In this document: positions 18,758-26,850 of the stretch, piece after piece | Position numbering within the stretch: position 1 is the first letter of the stretch | Layout of the letters: every line of letters begins with the position of its first letter | Origin: Arthrobacter sp. PAMC25284 | GTDB lineage: Bacteria; Actinomycetota; Actinomycetes; Actinomycetales; Micrococcaceae | Reading direction: 5' to 3' | Length of the DNA: 64,000 nt | Assembly (NCBI RefSeq): GCF_019443425.1 | Contig: NZ_CP080382.1 | Span: 2,666,001 to 2,730,000 of the forward strand | Notes under the pieces: model-generated | Database searches by the model: none | What the model was told of the DNA's origin: nothing | Seen by the model: the letters and a program-made list of their open reading frames with translations, nothing else | Made by a program: the position numbers and the translations under genes

Positions 18758-19722
18758 TTTGCGCCTTGGACCCCCAGTGCGACCAGGCTCTTTTGCAGCG
18801 TATCGGCTGAATGGTGCAGGGACGTGAGCTCCCCGTCATCCATCGGGGTGTCCAGCACCGCACTGACGCCGCCGTGGCCCACGATGCTGGGCAGCGACAA
18901 CGCCACCCCGGAAATGCCGTACTGGCCATTGAGCACGGTGGAGACCGGAAGCACCGAGTTCTCGGCCCGAAGCAGGGCTTCCACGATGCGTGTCCCGGCG
19001 AGTCCGATCGCGTAGTTGGTGGCACCTTTGCCGGCGATGACCTTGTACGCGGCCATCGTGACTTCCCGGCCGGCCTGGGCGAGGTATTCGGGCGTGAAGA
19101 CCTCCTCGCCGCCGCTCTTCCAGTGCCGGATGGGCACCGGTCCGATCGTGGCGCCGGACCAGATGGGGAACTCCGTGTCGCCGTGCTCCCCGATCATGCT
19201 CGCGTGCACACTTGTCAGCGCAACTCCGGCACGGCCTGCCAGCAGCCAGCGCAGCCGTGAGGTGTCCAGGACGGTGCCCGAGGAGAAGACGCGGTGCGCC
19301 GGCAGCCCGGAAATCTTCTGCGCCGCGACGGTCAGGACATCGCACGGGTTGGTGACCAGGACATAGACGGCGTCCGGAGCGTGTTGCAGCAGTTGCGGCA
19401 TGAGGGTCTCGAGGATCCGGGCGTTGGTGCCGGCGAGGTCCAGGCGCGTCTGTCCCGGCGCCTGCTTGGCACCTGCCGTGATGACTACGACGTCGGCTCC
19501 GTCCACTGCGGTGATGTCCCCGCCGCCGGTGACGGTCGCGGACGCGGCTGCGAACTGCGTTCCGTGGGCCAGGTCCAGGACTTCGGCGTCCGCCTTCGTG
19601 GCGTTCACATCGTAAATGGCGACGTGACTGGCCGAGCCGCGGATCAGGGCCGCGTAGGCGAGCGAAGTGCCGACACTGCCTGCGCCGACGATTGCTAGTT
19701 TCGTGCCCGGATTCGCTGACAT
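18754..19722 (-). CDS. ldh: L-lactate dehydrogenase
   Basis: Interconverts pyruvate and L-lactate with NAD. 322 aa. Rossmann motif GAGSVGTSLA (14-23), substrate Arg region GQTRLDLAGTN, NPCDVLT, and the catalytic His in IGEHGDTEFPIWS are all present, with the LDH rather than MDH pattern around the specificity loop (AGAKQAPGQTR). The gene overlaps the next gene, a FadR-type regulator, by four bases, so it is probably co-transcribed with the asparagine genes. Confidence 0.93.
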   Translation of the reverse strand: MSANPGTKLAIVGAGSVGTSLAYAALIRGSASHVAIYDVNATKADAEVLDLAHGTQFAAASATVTGGGDITAVDGADVVVITAGAKQAPGQTRLDLAGTNARILETLMPQLLQHAPDAVYVLVTNPCDVLTVAAQKISGLPAHRVFSSGTVLDTSRLRWLLAGRAGVALTSVHASMIGEHGDTEFPIWSGATIGPVPIRHWKSGGEEVFTPEYLAQAGREVTMAAYKVIAGKGATNYAIGLAGTRIVEALLRAENSVLPVSTVLNGQYGISGVALSLPSIVGHGGVSAVLDTPMDDGELTSLHHSADTLQKSLVALGVQGAN

Positions 19723-19755
19723 TGCGCTCCTGTGTGCGCCGCTGCTGGCGTGCTG

Positions 19756-20515
19756 CTAGTGATCGGTTGAATCATCGCGGGGCGGAATGGACGTCCCCGC
19801 CGTGTCGCCGCCGTCGATCACGAATTCCGCGCCTGTGACGAAGGACGACTCGTCCCCGGCCAAATACACCGCGAGGTCAGCCACCTCCCGGGGCTGGCCG
19901 ATCCGGTGGACCGGCATCTCTGCGAAGTCGAAGGCCATGCCGGCCGTCATGGGGGTTTCGATGACGCCAGGGTGGATCGAATTGACGCGGATGCCCATGT
20001 CGCCGAGGTCCAGGGCGGCCGATTTGGTCAGACCGCGGACGCCAAACTTCGACGCCGTGTACCCGGCGATCTGGGCATAGCCGCGGAGCCCGGCAATGGA
20101 GGAGACATTGATGATGGATGCTGCGCCTGCGCGCGCCAGGGCCGGCACGGCGGCCTTAATTCCGTTGAAGACGCCGGTGAGGTTGACCTCGATGATCCGG
20201 GTCCATTCGTCGTGCGGGTATTCGTCGATCCGGCCGAAGGTCACGATCCCGGCGTTGTTGACCAGGATGCTGAGTCCGCCGAAAGAGTCTACTGCTTCCT
20301 GCACCGCCGCGTCCCAGTCCGTCGGCGTCGTCACGTCCAGGTGCACGTAGCGGGCTGCGTCTCCGAGGGCCGGCGGCGAGTTGCCCGCCGTCCTCGTCAA
20401 GGATGTCACCGATGACGACCCGTGCGCCCTCCTCTGTCATCCGTGCTGCCATGGCGGCCCCAATGCCCCGGGCCCCGCCGCTGATAAGTGCCACTTTCCC
20501 GTCCAGCCGTCCCAT
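19756..20515 (-). CDS. Short-chain dehydrogenase, 3-alpha/20-beta-HSD-like (frameshifted)
   Basis: An NAD(P)-dependent alcohol/ketone oxidoreductase of about 252 aa when repaired. Cofactor motif SGGARGIG, then NNAG, then Ser in INVSSIAG and Tyr/Lys in YTASK make a complete classical SDR. The frame breaks at about 20366-20374; dropping one G reads EDGGQLAAALGDAARYVHLDV, as in the streptomycete 3-alpha,20-beta-hydroxysteroid dehydrogenase group. Start ATG 20515 follows an AAAGGA-type site. It precedes ldh by 33 bases and may be the first gene of that operon. The true substrate is unknown. Confidence 0.85.
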
Positions 20516-20654
20516 GCCTTTGTCCTTTCCGGATTGCTGTTCCGGCTGTGATCAGGGGTGGATTGCCACATACAGCCGGGGGTTCACTCCCAGCATTCCC
20601 GCGAATAGCCCCCGTGTGCAGGGCCGATGGACTCTAAGTCGAGCCATTTAGATA

Positions 20655-20672
20655 GCGGCACGAACGTGCCGC
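20655..20672. promoter_or_regulatory. hipBA operator O1
   Basis: Palindrome with 8-bp arms, gcggcacg-aa-cgtgccgc. The same core CGGCACG-NN-CGTGCCG recurs at 20728-20743, 72 bases away centre to centre, either side of a TAGACT box (20705-20710). Confidence 0.8.
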
Positions 20673-20727
20673 AGGAGCCCCTTTCGGCCGGCGTGCCGCG
20701 TCGCTAGACTCAAACCAGCAAGCAAAA

Positions 20728-20743
20728 CGGCACGTCCGTGCCG
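20728..20743. promoter_or_regulatory. hipBA operator O2
   Basis: Palindrome cggcacg-tc-cgtgccg, second copy of the O1 core, 26 bases before the hipB start. A half site cgtgccg also occurs at 20692-20698. Probably bound by HipB for autoregulation. Confidence 0.8.
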
Positions 20744-20768
20744 CTTCGGATCGTCTCGGGAGGAACCT

Positions 20769-21095
20769 GTGACCGACGCATTTTCGGAACGGCTGGCCGG
20801 CGAGGTGCGCGCCCGGCGTCGGAGCCTCGGTCTCGCCCAACGGGACCTCGCCGGGCTCGCCGGACTATCCGAACGCTTCGTCCGGTCCGTGGAGCAGGGC
20901 AAGCCGAGCGTCCAGCTCGACTCCGTGCTGGCGCTCCTGGGCACGCTGGGGCTGGAGCTGCAGCTCATAACCCGGCCCAGCGCCGCGGCGCAGACCGGCG
21001 CGCAGCCGGCGGCGCAGACCGGCGCGCAGCCGGCCGCGCAGACCGGCGCGCAGCCGGACGCGCACCCCCGGACGCCACGGGAGGACCGGCCGTGA
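20769..21095 (+). CDS. hipB: HipB-like antitoxin / HTH regulator
   Basis: A 108-aa protein with a Cro/CI-type HTH (about 8-65: LGLAQRDLAGLAGLSERFVRSVEQGKPSVQLDSVLALL), the HipB arrangement. The C-terminal tail is low-complexity and encoded by three 24-bp tandem repeats (AQTGAQPA). GTG start with GGGAGGA six bases upstream. It overlaps hipA by GTGA. Expected roles are neutralising HipA and repressing the operon from the two palindromes upstream. Confidence 0.88.
   Translation: MTDAFSERLAGEVRARRRSLGLAQRDLAGLAGLSERFVRSVEQGKPSVQLDSVLALLGTLGLELQLITRPSAAAQTGAQPAAQTGAQPAAQTGAQPDAHPRTPREDRP
20988..21059 (+). repeat. 24-bp tandem repeat x3 inside hipB
   Basis: Units 20988-21011, 21012-21035 and 21036-21059 are nearly identical and in frame, each coding AQTGAQP plus A or D. 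Copy number could vary between strains and change the length of the HipB tail. Confidence 0.9.
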
Positions 21096-22345
21096 CACAT
21101 CGCATCGCGGACGTCTACAAGGCCGGTCTGTTGGCGGCCCGGCTGGAACGCTCCGGCGGCGGCACGAAGTTCAGCTACCTGCCCGCCTATCTTGCGGCGG
21201 GCGGCCCCGCCGTCGCCAGTTCCCTGCCGCTGTCCGCGGAGCCGGTGTTCTCCGGGGCCGGGGCTGCGCCGCCGTATTTCACCGGGCTGCTGCCGGAAGG
21301 GCGGCGGCTTAACGCCCTGCGCCGGTCGGTGAAGACCAGCGTGGACGATGAACTGTCCCTGCTGATCGCGGCTGGCGCCAACCCGGTGGGAGATGTGCAG
21401 ATCGTGGGCCGCGGCGAACCGCTGGACCCGGACGAGCACGCGGTGGAGCTCGATCCAAAGTCACCCGCGGACTTCGACGCGCTCTTGGGGGATTCGGGGC
21501 TGATCGACCCGGTGGCGTTGGCCGGGGTGCAGGACAAGCTGTCCGCCGGGATGATTTCACTGCCGGTGGCGCGGGCGGACCGGCGCTACATCCTCAAACT
21601 CAACGCGCCCGAATTTCCGCATGTGGTGGAGAACGAGTTCGTCATGTACCGGCACGCGGCCCGGCTGCGCATCCCGCTGAGCCGGGTGCACCTGATTCGC
21701 GACGTCGCGGCCCGCCCGGGGCTCCTGGTGGAACGCTTCGATCGCATTCCCGCTGCGGATCATGAGTCAGGAGGTGCGCCGGACGCGGTGCGGCGGCTCG
21801 CCGTCGAAGACGGGGCCCAGGTGCTGGGGCTGTACCCGGCGGATAAATACAACGTCGGGTACGGGCAGGTCTGCCAGGCCCTCGCGGCCCACTGTGCGGC
21901 GCCGCTGCCGGCACTGCGGAACCTGGCCGTCCAGGCCACGTTCGCCTGGTTGAGCGGCAATGGGGACCTGCATGCCAAGAACGTATCCATGGTCCAGCAG
22001 CCCTCCGGGGAATGGTTTGTTGCCCCGGTGTACGACATCCCGTCCACCGTGGTCTACGCGGACAAGACGCTTGCCCTCACCCTGGGCGGCAAGCGGACCG
22101 GGATCTCGCGGAAGCACTTCCTGGGTTGGGCCGCCGGGCTGGGGCTGAGCCGGCGCGCTGCGGTGCAGGTGCTGGAGCTCGGGCTAAAGGCAACGGGGCC
22201 GCTGCTGGCGGATCTTGAGGCGGGCACGGCCTTCCGAGGCACGGCGCCGGGAGCCGACGACGGCGGAGCCGCACCATTTTCGGCCATGGTCACCCGCGAC
22301 TGGATCAAGGAACTCAAACACCGGCGCCGGCTGCTGGAGGCCTAA
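21092..22345 (+). CDS. hipA: HipA-family Ser/Thr kinase toxin
   Basis: A 417-aa kinase of the HipA toxin family. In E. coli, HipA phosphorylates glutamyl-tRNA synthetase and causes growth arrest. Visible: N-terminal couple domain ending in FTGLLPEGRRLNALR, QDKLSAGM loop, catalytic loop SGNGDLHAKN (Asp and Asn present) and metal-binding APVYDIPST. All kinase residues appear intact, so the toxin may be active. GTG start overlaps the hipB stop (GTGA), typical of toxin-antitoxin coupling. Confidence 0.92.
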   Translation: MTHRIADVYKAGLLAARLERSGGGTKFSYLPAYLAAGGPAVASSLPLSAEPVFSGAGAAPPYFTGLLPEGRRLNALRRSVKTSVDDELSLLIAAGANPVGDVQIVGRGEPLDPDEHAVELDPKSPADFDALLGDSGLIDPVALAGVQDKLSAGMISLPVARADRRYILKLNAPEFPHVVENEFVMYRHAARLRIPLSRVHLIRDVAARPGLLVERFDRIPAADHESGGAPDAVRRLAVEDGAQVLGLYPADKYNVGYGQVCQALAAHCAAPLPALRNLAVQATFAWLSGNGDLHAKNVSMVQQPSGEWFVAPVYDIPSTVVYADKTLALTLGGKRTGISRKHFLGWAAGLGLSRRAAVQVLELGLKATGPLLADLEAGTAFRGTAPGADDGGAAPFSAMVTRDWIKELKHRRRLLEA

Positions 22346-22374
22346 GGCGCACAGCAGCATCGGTGGGCGCGGGG

Positions 22375-22992
22375 TTAGAGGTGCTGGATGCCGGCCCGCT
22401 GCATAGCGTCTTTGTAGACCTCAACGTTTTTGTTCAGGAGCTCTTCCTGCTTGGCGGCCGAGACGGCAAAGGCGCGGCCGCCAAGGGCCGTTGCCTTGTA
22501 GATCTTCACGCCATGGTTCTTCAGCGACGAGTGGTACGTCTTCTCGAACAGCGTCAGGAACGCGTTGGCGTCGGCGCCGTGGGCGATCACGGCCGACACA
22601 CGCTTGTTGATCTTCAGGAACTGGCGGAAGGGGCGCAGCCCGTCCGTTTTCTCCTGGACGTTCAGTGCCGTGGGGAGGTCCGGGTCGCGGATCCACGGGT
22701 AGGCGTTCCAAGGCATTACGTAGCGCGGGTCAAGCTCCGCGGCCTCGTAGATGGAGGTCGCGCGGCGGCCTTGCTCGTCGTCGTTCAAGTGCGAAACGAA
22801 ACCCGACTCAGTCCCCTTGCCGGGGCTGATGTGGAGGCTGATGATTCTGCACTCGTCCTCGTCATGGATGGGATCGATGTAGGGGACGACGGACCCCGGC
22901 TTCTTCTCCATGAGTTCGTCGCAAAGCTGCGTCACGGCCACGATGTTCGGTTCCTGCAGCAGGGCCTTTTTTTCGTCCCAGTCAATCGTCAC
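22375..22992 (-). CDS. Uracil-DNA-glycosylase-superfamily-like protein
   Basis: A 205-aa cytoplasmic protein. The central stretch (SPGKGTESGFVSHLND, then RRATSIYEA, then YVMPWNAYPW) resembles the UDG-like actinobacterial family whose members show a D/N-P-S motif, a SLENDD-type loop and WNAVPW. A later VSAVIAHGADA strand fits the same fold. The usual catalytic motif is not clear, so glycosylase activity is not certain. The gene is monocistronic and convergent with hipA. Confidence 0.5.
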   Translation of the reverse strand: MTIDWDEKKALLQEPNIVAVTQLCDELMEKKPGSVVPYIDPIHDEDECRIISLHISPGKGTESGFVSHLNDDEQGRRATSIYEAAELDPRYVMPWNAYPWIRDPDLPTALNVQEKTDGLRPFRQFLKINKRVSAVIAHGADANAFLTLFEKTYHSSLKNHGVKIYKATALGGRAFAVSAAKQEELLNKNVEVYKDAMQRAGIQHL

Positions 22993-23426
22993 GATTTCTC
23001 CCTCAGCACTTAGCGTCCAGAATCAGGCGTCTTGTTCTACTCTACGCGGTCGGCCGGGGCCGTGTTCCAGGACGGCCTCAAAAGGCCTCGCCGATGTCAC
23101 CCCGGCAATCGCGCAGGTCCAGCGGCGGGTCCTGGTGCCGCCGGCGGTGGTCCTGACTGGCGACCGGTTTGCCACGGCTCACCGGATGCGGCAGACCGCG
23201 CGCATACTCATCACGTTGACAGGCGCAAAACTCCGAAATTCCGTGATTTGCCTAGCCACTCGACCGGGCTGGACGTAAAATTGAAACGCCTGCAGGTAAC
23301 CATCTGAACTAGCCGGGTCGTTCGGGACAGTTAATGTCCGAGCCAGCTCCATAGCGAGATCGCGAAGGTGCCTGCAGGCTTCTGCGGCGCCACAGGTTTT
23401 GGGTTTTCCCGCCAGGCCGGCGCCAA
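22993..23426. other. Intergenic region, nothing recognised
   Basis: About 430 bases between the UDG-like gene and the decayed DNA-alkylation-repair gene. Short direct copies of cctgcagg occur near 23290 and 23372. No coding, RNA or strong hairpin signal was found. Confidence 0.5.
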
Positions 23427-24104
23427 CTAGGTTCCCGCCTCCACCATGAATTCCGTGTGCCCGGAGCGGATGCCGTTGATTTGCAGTTCCAGGGCCAGCG
23501 CTCCCGGGTTGGCTTTTTTGACCAGGGTGCGCAGGCCGTGCCGCAACACCCAGGCCGTATTGGCGTCCGGTTCCGCCAGCCAGCCGGCCGCTGTCTCCAG
23601 CACGGCATCGGGCGCGTGGCGGGCAAGGTCGTTAAGATGGTTCGCGACTGAGCGCCGGACGTACTCGTGCGGGTCCCGATACAGGGCGTCGAGGAGAGGG
23701 ATCGTTGCGGCCGGGCGGGCCCTGAGGGCCGGAACGCGGACAGCCCAGGGCAGGTAGGGGCGGGTCCCCTCACTGGCCAGCCGGCGGACATGCTCATCGG
23801 GATGGGCCGTCCACGTCCGAACGACGGCGAGGGCCCCGGTCCAGGTCGGCGGCCAGCAGCCGGCGGATGGCGAATCCGCCAGTCATCCGCGGCGGAAGGT
23901 GCGTGCCGCCGTCCTGTAGCCCGCGCGCGCGGCAGCCAGATCGGCGAGCAGTGCCTCGCTTACATGGTCTGTGCGCCCGCGCAGGCTGAGGTTATCCAGT
24001 GCTGCACGGGTGGCGGCCACCTGCGGCCAAACAATGTCCGGTGCGGCGCCTGCCAGCCCCCGGACCAGCGAGTCGACGGCGGCCCGGTCTATCAGTTCGT
24101 TCAT
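23427..24104 (-). pseudogene. Decayed DNA alkylation repair protein (HEAT-like repeat)
   Basis: The N-terminus is intact from ATG 24104 (MNELIDRAAVDSLVRGLAG) through GYRTAARTFR, then stops at about 23883. The C-terminal two thirds can be read in another frame to a stop at 23427: FAIRRLLAADLD, then WTAHPDEHVRRLASEGTRPY, DPHEYVRRSVANHLNDLAR and AWVLRHGLRTLVKKANPG, the family's HEAT-like signature. The middle (by family comparison about 50-60 residues around the usual GWMIWPV segment) is missing near 23888. A second break at 23831-23839 looks like one extra base. Both lesions make a functional protein unlikely. Confidence 0.85.
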
Positions 24105-24137
24105 GGCACCCACGGATTCAGGCTACCGGGACTTCTC

Positions 24138-25664
24138 CTAACCGGCCGTTCCGGAGGTCTCAGTGCTTTGCTGCCCGCCGCGCGTGCCTGTGCCGGTGCT
24201 GCCCTGGCGGGTCGCGACTCGATGCAGCCCGCTCCGGAACGACTCCGCTCCGGGAGACATCCGTGCTGAGATGATCCCCTGCTCAACGAGGGAATCAGCC
24301 CATTGCAGGACCAGGCCGTGGTGGAAGACGAATTCCTCCAGCGCTGTGGCCTGCGGCAGTGCAAGGCGGGCCGGTCCCGGCCCCGGCGGAAGCTGCCGGA
24401 CCGCGGCCAGCAGCGATTCCAGCGTCCGGCGGATGGTTTCCGGGCCGCGGGTTTGTTCGGGAAGAAGTCCCAGGGCCTTGGCTGCGGCTATTTCGGCGCG
24501 GAGCGTGTCCAGGTATGCCGCCCAGGACCGCGCGTCATCGGGATTCACGTCCATCGACCCGTGGACATCGCGGCGCCGCGCCTCGTCGTAGATCATGAAG
24601 CGGCCGCGTCCGGAGTGCTTGGCCGCGTACATGGCCGTGTCAGCCTGGGACGCCAGGTCCTCCGGACGGTCCAGCCCGGTGCCGTGGGCCAGGCCCAGAC
24701 TGGCGCTGAGGCTCAGTTCCGAGCCGTTCAAGCGGAACGGGGCCACGAGCGCATCCAGGATCCGCCGGGCCACGTCAGCCGCCGCCATGTGGTCCGCGCC
24801 GGGCAGCAGCAGGGTGAATTCGTCGCCCCCCGTGCGGGCCGCGGTATCACCGGGCCGCAGGCAGCCGCGCAACCGGCGTGCGCTTTCGACCAGCAGCGCA
24901 TCGCCGGCTGCGTGTCCGAATGAATCGTTGACAGGTTTGAAACCGTCGAGGTCCACGGAAACGACGAGGATGGATTCCCCGGTGGCGCGGCAGGCCTCGG
25001 ATGCCTGCCGCATCCGGTCGGCGAGCAGGGTCCGGTTGGCCAGCCCCGTCAGCGGGTCGTGCAGCGCCTGCCTTTCCAGGCGTCCCAGCCGGACCCGCTC
25101 GGCAACCCTGGACTGTGAAAGGACAGACATCGGAATCAAACTCGTGACGCACATCAAGGCAAACAATGATCCAAGGACCAGCGGATCGGTATGGGCCGAC
25201 ACCGGGACGGCGCCGGGACCGGAGGCATCCGAGAGCACGGTGCCGGGGATGCCGGAACGACCAACGACGATCAGGGACGCTACTGCCAGCGGGGCCCAGT
25301 CCTCATAGAGGGCAACGATGGGAACAAGGATAAACAACAAGAACTGCGACTCCACGGCGCCGGACAGTTGCACGGCGATGGCCGCGGCGACCATCAGGGC
25401 TGCGGAGTTTAAGGTTGCCCGCAGCCGCCGACCCACCGGGGCGAGCCAGCCCATGGCAGCCAGGACCACGGGTATGCCGCCGCAGAGGAGCGCGGACACC
25501 AGCGGGGCGCCGGAGAGTCCGGTGCCGACGGCGACGCTGAGGGACGCGGCGAGTGCCGTGGCCCCGACGCCCCGGTGCCGAATCGTCCAGTCAGTGTCCG
25601 GCAGGTGGCCTCCGCCCGGGACTGCACGGCGGGCCATGCCTAACCACTGTGCCATCACGGTCAT
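24138..25664 (-). CDS. Membrane-bound diguanylate cyclase (GGDEF)
   Basis: Makes cyclic di-GMP. The 508-aa protein has an N-terminal membrane region (about 35-185, five or so helices), then a GGDEF domain. The active-site motif GGDEF is exact (279-283) and is preceded by an RxxD inhibitory site (Arg270-Asp273), so both activity and product inhibition are expected. The other hallmarks HDPLTGLANR and VDLDGFKPVNDSFGH are present. A C-terminal helical extension of about 130 residues after the cyclase domain has no recognised motif. The signal sensed is unknown. Confidence 0.93.
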   Translation of the reverse strand: MTVMAQWLGMARRAVPGGGHLPDTDWTIRHRGVGATALAASLSVAVGTGLSGAPLVSALLCGGIPVVLAAMGWLAPVGRRLRATLNSAALMVAAAIAVQLSGAVESQFLLFILVPIVALYEDWAPLAVASLIVVGRSGIPGTVLSDASGPGAVPVSAHTDPLVLGSLFALMCVTSLIPMSVLSQSRVAERVRLGRLERQALHDPLTGLANRTLLADRMRQASEACRATGESILVVSVDLDGFKPVNDSFGHAAGDALLVESARRLRGCLRPGDTAARTGGDEFTLLLPGADHMAAADVARRILDALVAPFRLNGSELSLSASLGLAHGTGLDRPEDLASQADTAMYAAKHSGRGRFMIYDEARRRDVHGSMDVNPDDARSWAAYLDTLRAEIAAAKALGLLPEQTRGPETIRRTLESLLAAVRQLPPGPGPARLALPQATALEEFVFHHGLVLQWADSLVEQGIISARMSPGAESFRSGLHRVATRQGSTGTGTRGGQQSTETSGTAG

Positions 25665-25907
25665 GCCCCCCTCGTTGCAGACCGCATCCGGACATATCCC
25701 CCTAATTCATGGTTGGCTCACTGTATCTGCACCCGCGGGTCAGGTGCTGCGCGACTCGCACGTGGTAGGCCAAACCGATCAACGCCCCTATACCTGGGGG
25801 CGGTCCCGGGACCGCACGCAGCCCCGGCTGCCCGCGCCACCTTCTACTACCGGGCCGTGAGGATCTCCGTAGACTGGGTACCGCCCGCACCCTAGCCCGA
25901 GGAATCC

Positions 25908-26417
25908 ATGACGATCACCAAACAAACCCTTAAATCCGAGGGTTTCGCGGGCTTCCGGAACATCGCCGCGCTGGACATCAACCGGATCCCGCAAAAGCCC
26001 GGGATCTTCGCGGTGCTCCGGCCCGAGGGATTCCAGCCGCAATTCCTGGCCAAAAGCACGGCGGGCATCTTCAAGAAGAAGGACCCCTCGCTGCCGGCCG
26101 TCGCCCTGGCCGCCGAGTGGGTGGACGACGCCGACGTCCTGTACGTCGGCAAGGCCGGTCCGGGCAGCAAGGGGAACCGCGGACTCCGCCGGCAGATCCA
26201 GGAGTTCGTCGACTTCGGCAAAGGCAAGCCGCCGGGTCACTGGGACGGCCGGCTGATCTGGCAGCTCGCCGCCGCCGGGTCCCTCATCATTGCCTGGCGG
26301 GAGCTCCCGACGGAACAATTGAACGCAGCCGAAGCCCGCTACCACGCCGATTTTCACGCCGGCCATGGCGGCCTGCCGTTCGCCAACCTCGTGCAGGCAC
26401 GGGTCAAAGGACGCTAA
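25908..26417 (+). CDS. GIY-YIG-like small protein
   Basis: A 169-aa protein. It has an N-terminal PGIFAVLRPEG strand and a DVLYVGKAG strand followed by LRRQIQEFVDFGKG and a HWDGRLIWQL segment, which resembles a diverged GIY-YIG nuclease core (PGIF ~ GIY, LYVGKA ~ YIG). A late acidic residue in LNAAEARYHADF could be the metal ligand. Nuclease function is an inference. TAGACT at 25870-25875 with GAGG six bases before the ATG gives a leadered start. Confidence 0.6.
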   Translation: MTITKQTLKSEGFAGFRNIAALDINRIPQKPGIFAVLRPEGFQPQFLAKSTAGIFKKKDPSLPAVALAAEWVDDADVLYVGKAGPGSKGNRGLRRQIQEFVDFGKGKPPGHWDGRLIWQLAAAGSLIIAWRELPTEQLNAAEARYHADFHAGHGGLPFANLVQARVKGR

Positions 26418-26466
26418 GACCTGAGCCGGCGGACTGAGCCGTTGTGGACCTGAAAGAACCAGTCCG

Positions 26467-26850
26467 CTACTCCGGGCCCCGGAGCCGTTCCATCTCGCGC
26501 CGGTCCTTCTTGGTGGGACGCCCGGCGCCGCGGTCGCGTTGCGGCAGGCCAAGTGCCGGTGCCGCTGGGCGTGGCGGCGTGTGGTCGGTGAAGCAGTGCG
26601 ATGCGGCCTCGGCGCCGACGCGTTTGACGATGAGCCTGCGGACCTCGAGGATCCTCTCATAGCCCGGCTGCCGGACCCGGATGGTGTCGCCGGGCACTAC
26701 AGTCTGCGACGCCTTTGCCGGATTCCCATTGAGCCGCACATGGCCCGCGCGGCAGGCTGCGGTGGCGGCCGAGCGCGTTTTGTAGGCCCGGATTGCCCAG
26801 AGCCAGGCGTCGATGCGGGCAGTGGCCGGAGAGGAAGGGATGCTTGTCAT
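26467..26850 (-). CDS. S4-domain RNA-binding protein (Hsp15/HslR-like)
   Basis: A 127-aa protein. The S4 domain occupies about 10-75: ARIDAWLWAIRAYKTRSAATAACRAGHVRLNG, then VPGDTIRVR. The basic C-terminus (GRPTKKDRREMERLRG) matches the HslR group that binds free 50S subunits carrying nascent chains. The ATG overlaps the amidohydrolase stop in ATGA, so it is translated after that gene, an odd functional pairing. Confidence 0.9.
   Translation of the reverse strand: MTSIPSSPATARIDAWLWAIRAYKTRSAATAACRAGHVRLNGNPAKASQTVVPGDTIRVRQPGYERILEVRRLIVKRVGAEAASHCFTDHTPPRPAAPALGLPQRDRGAGRPTKKDRREMERLRGPE

Noticed and set aside
20988-21059. CRISPR-like repeats
   Set aside because: Units are directly adjacent without spacers, in frame, inside hipB.
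23309-23797. A 162-codon minus frame ending at 23309
   Set aside because: It is the wrong frame of the alkylation-repair relic; the conserved residues are found in the adjacent frame.
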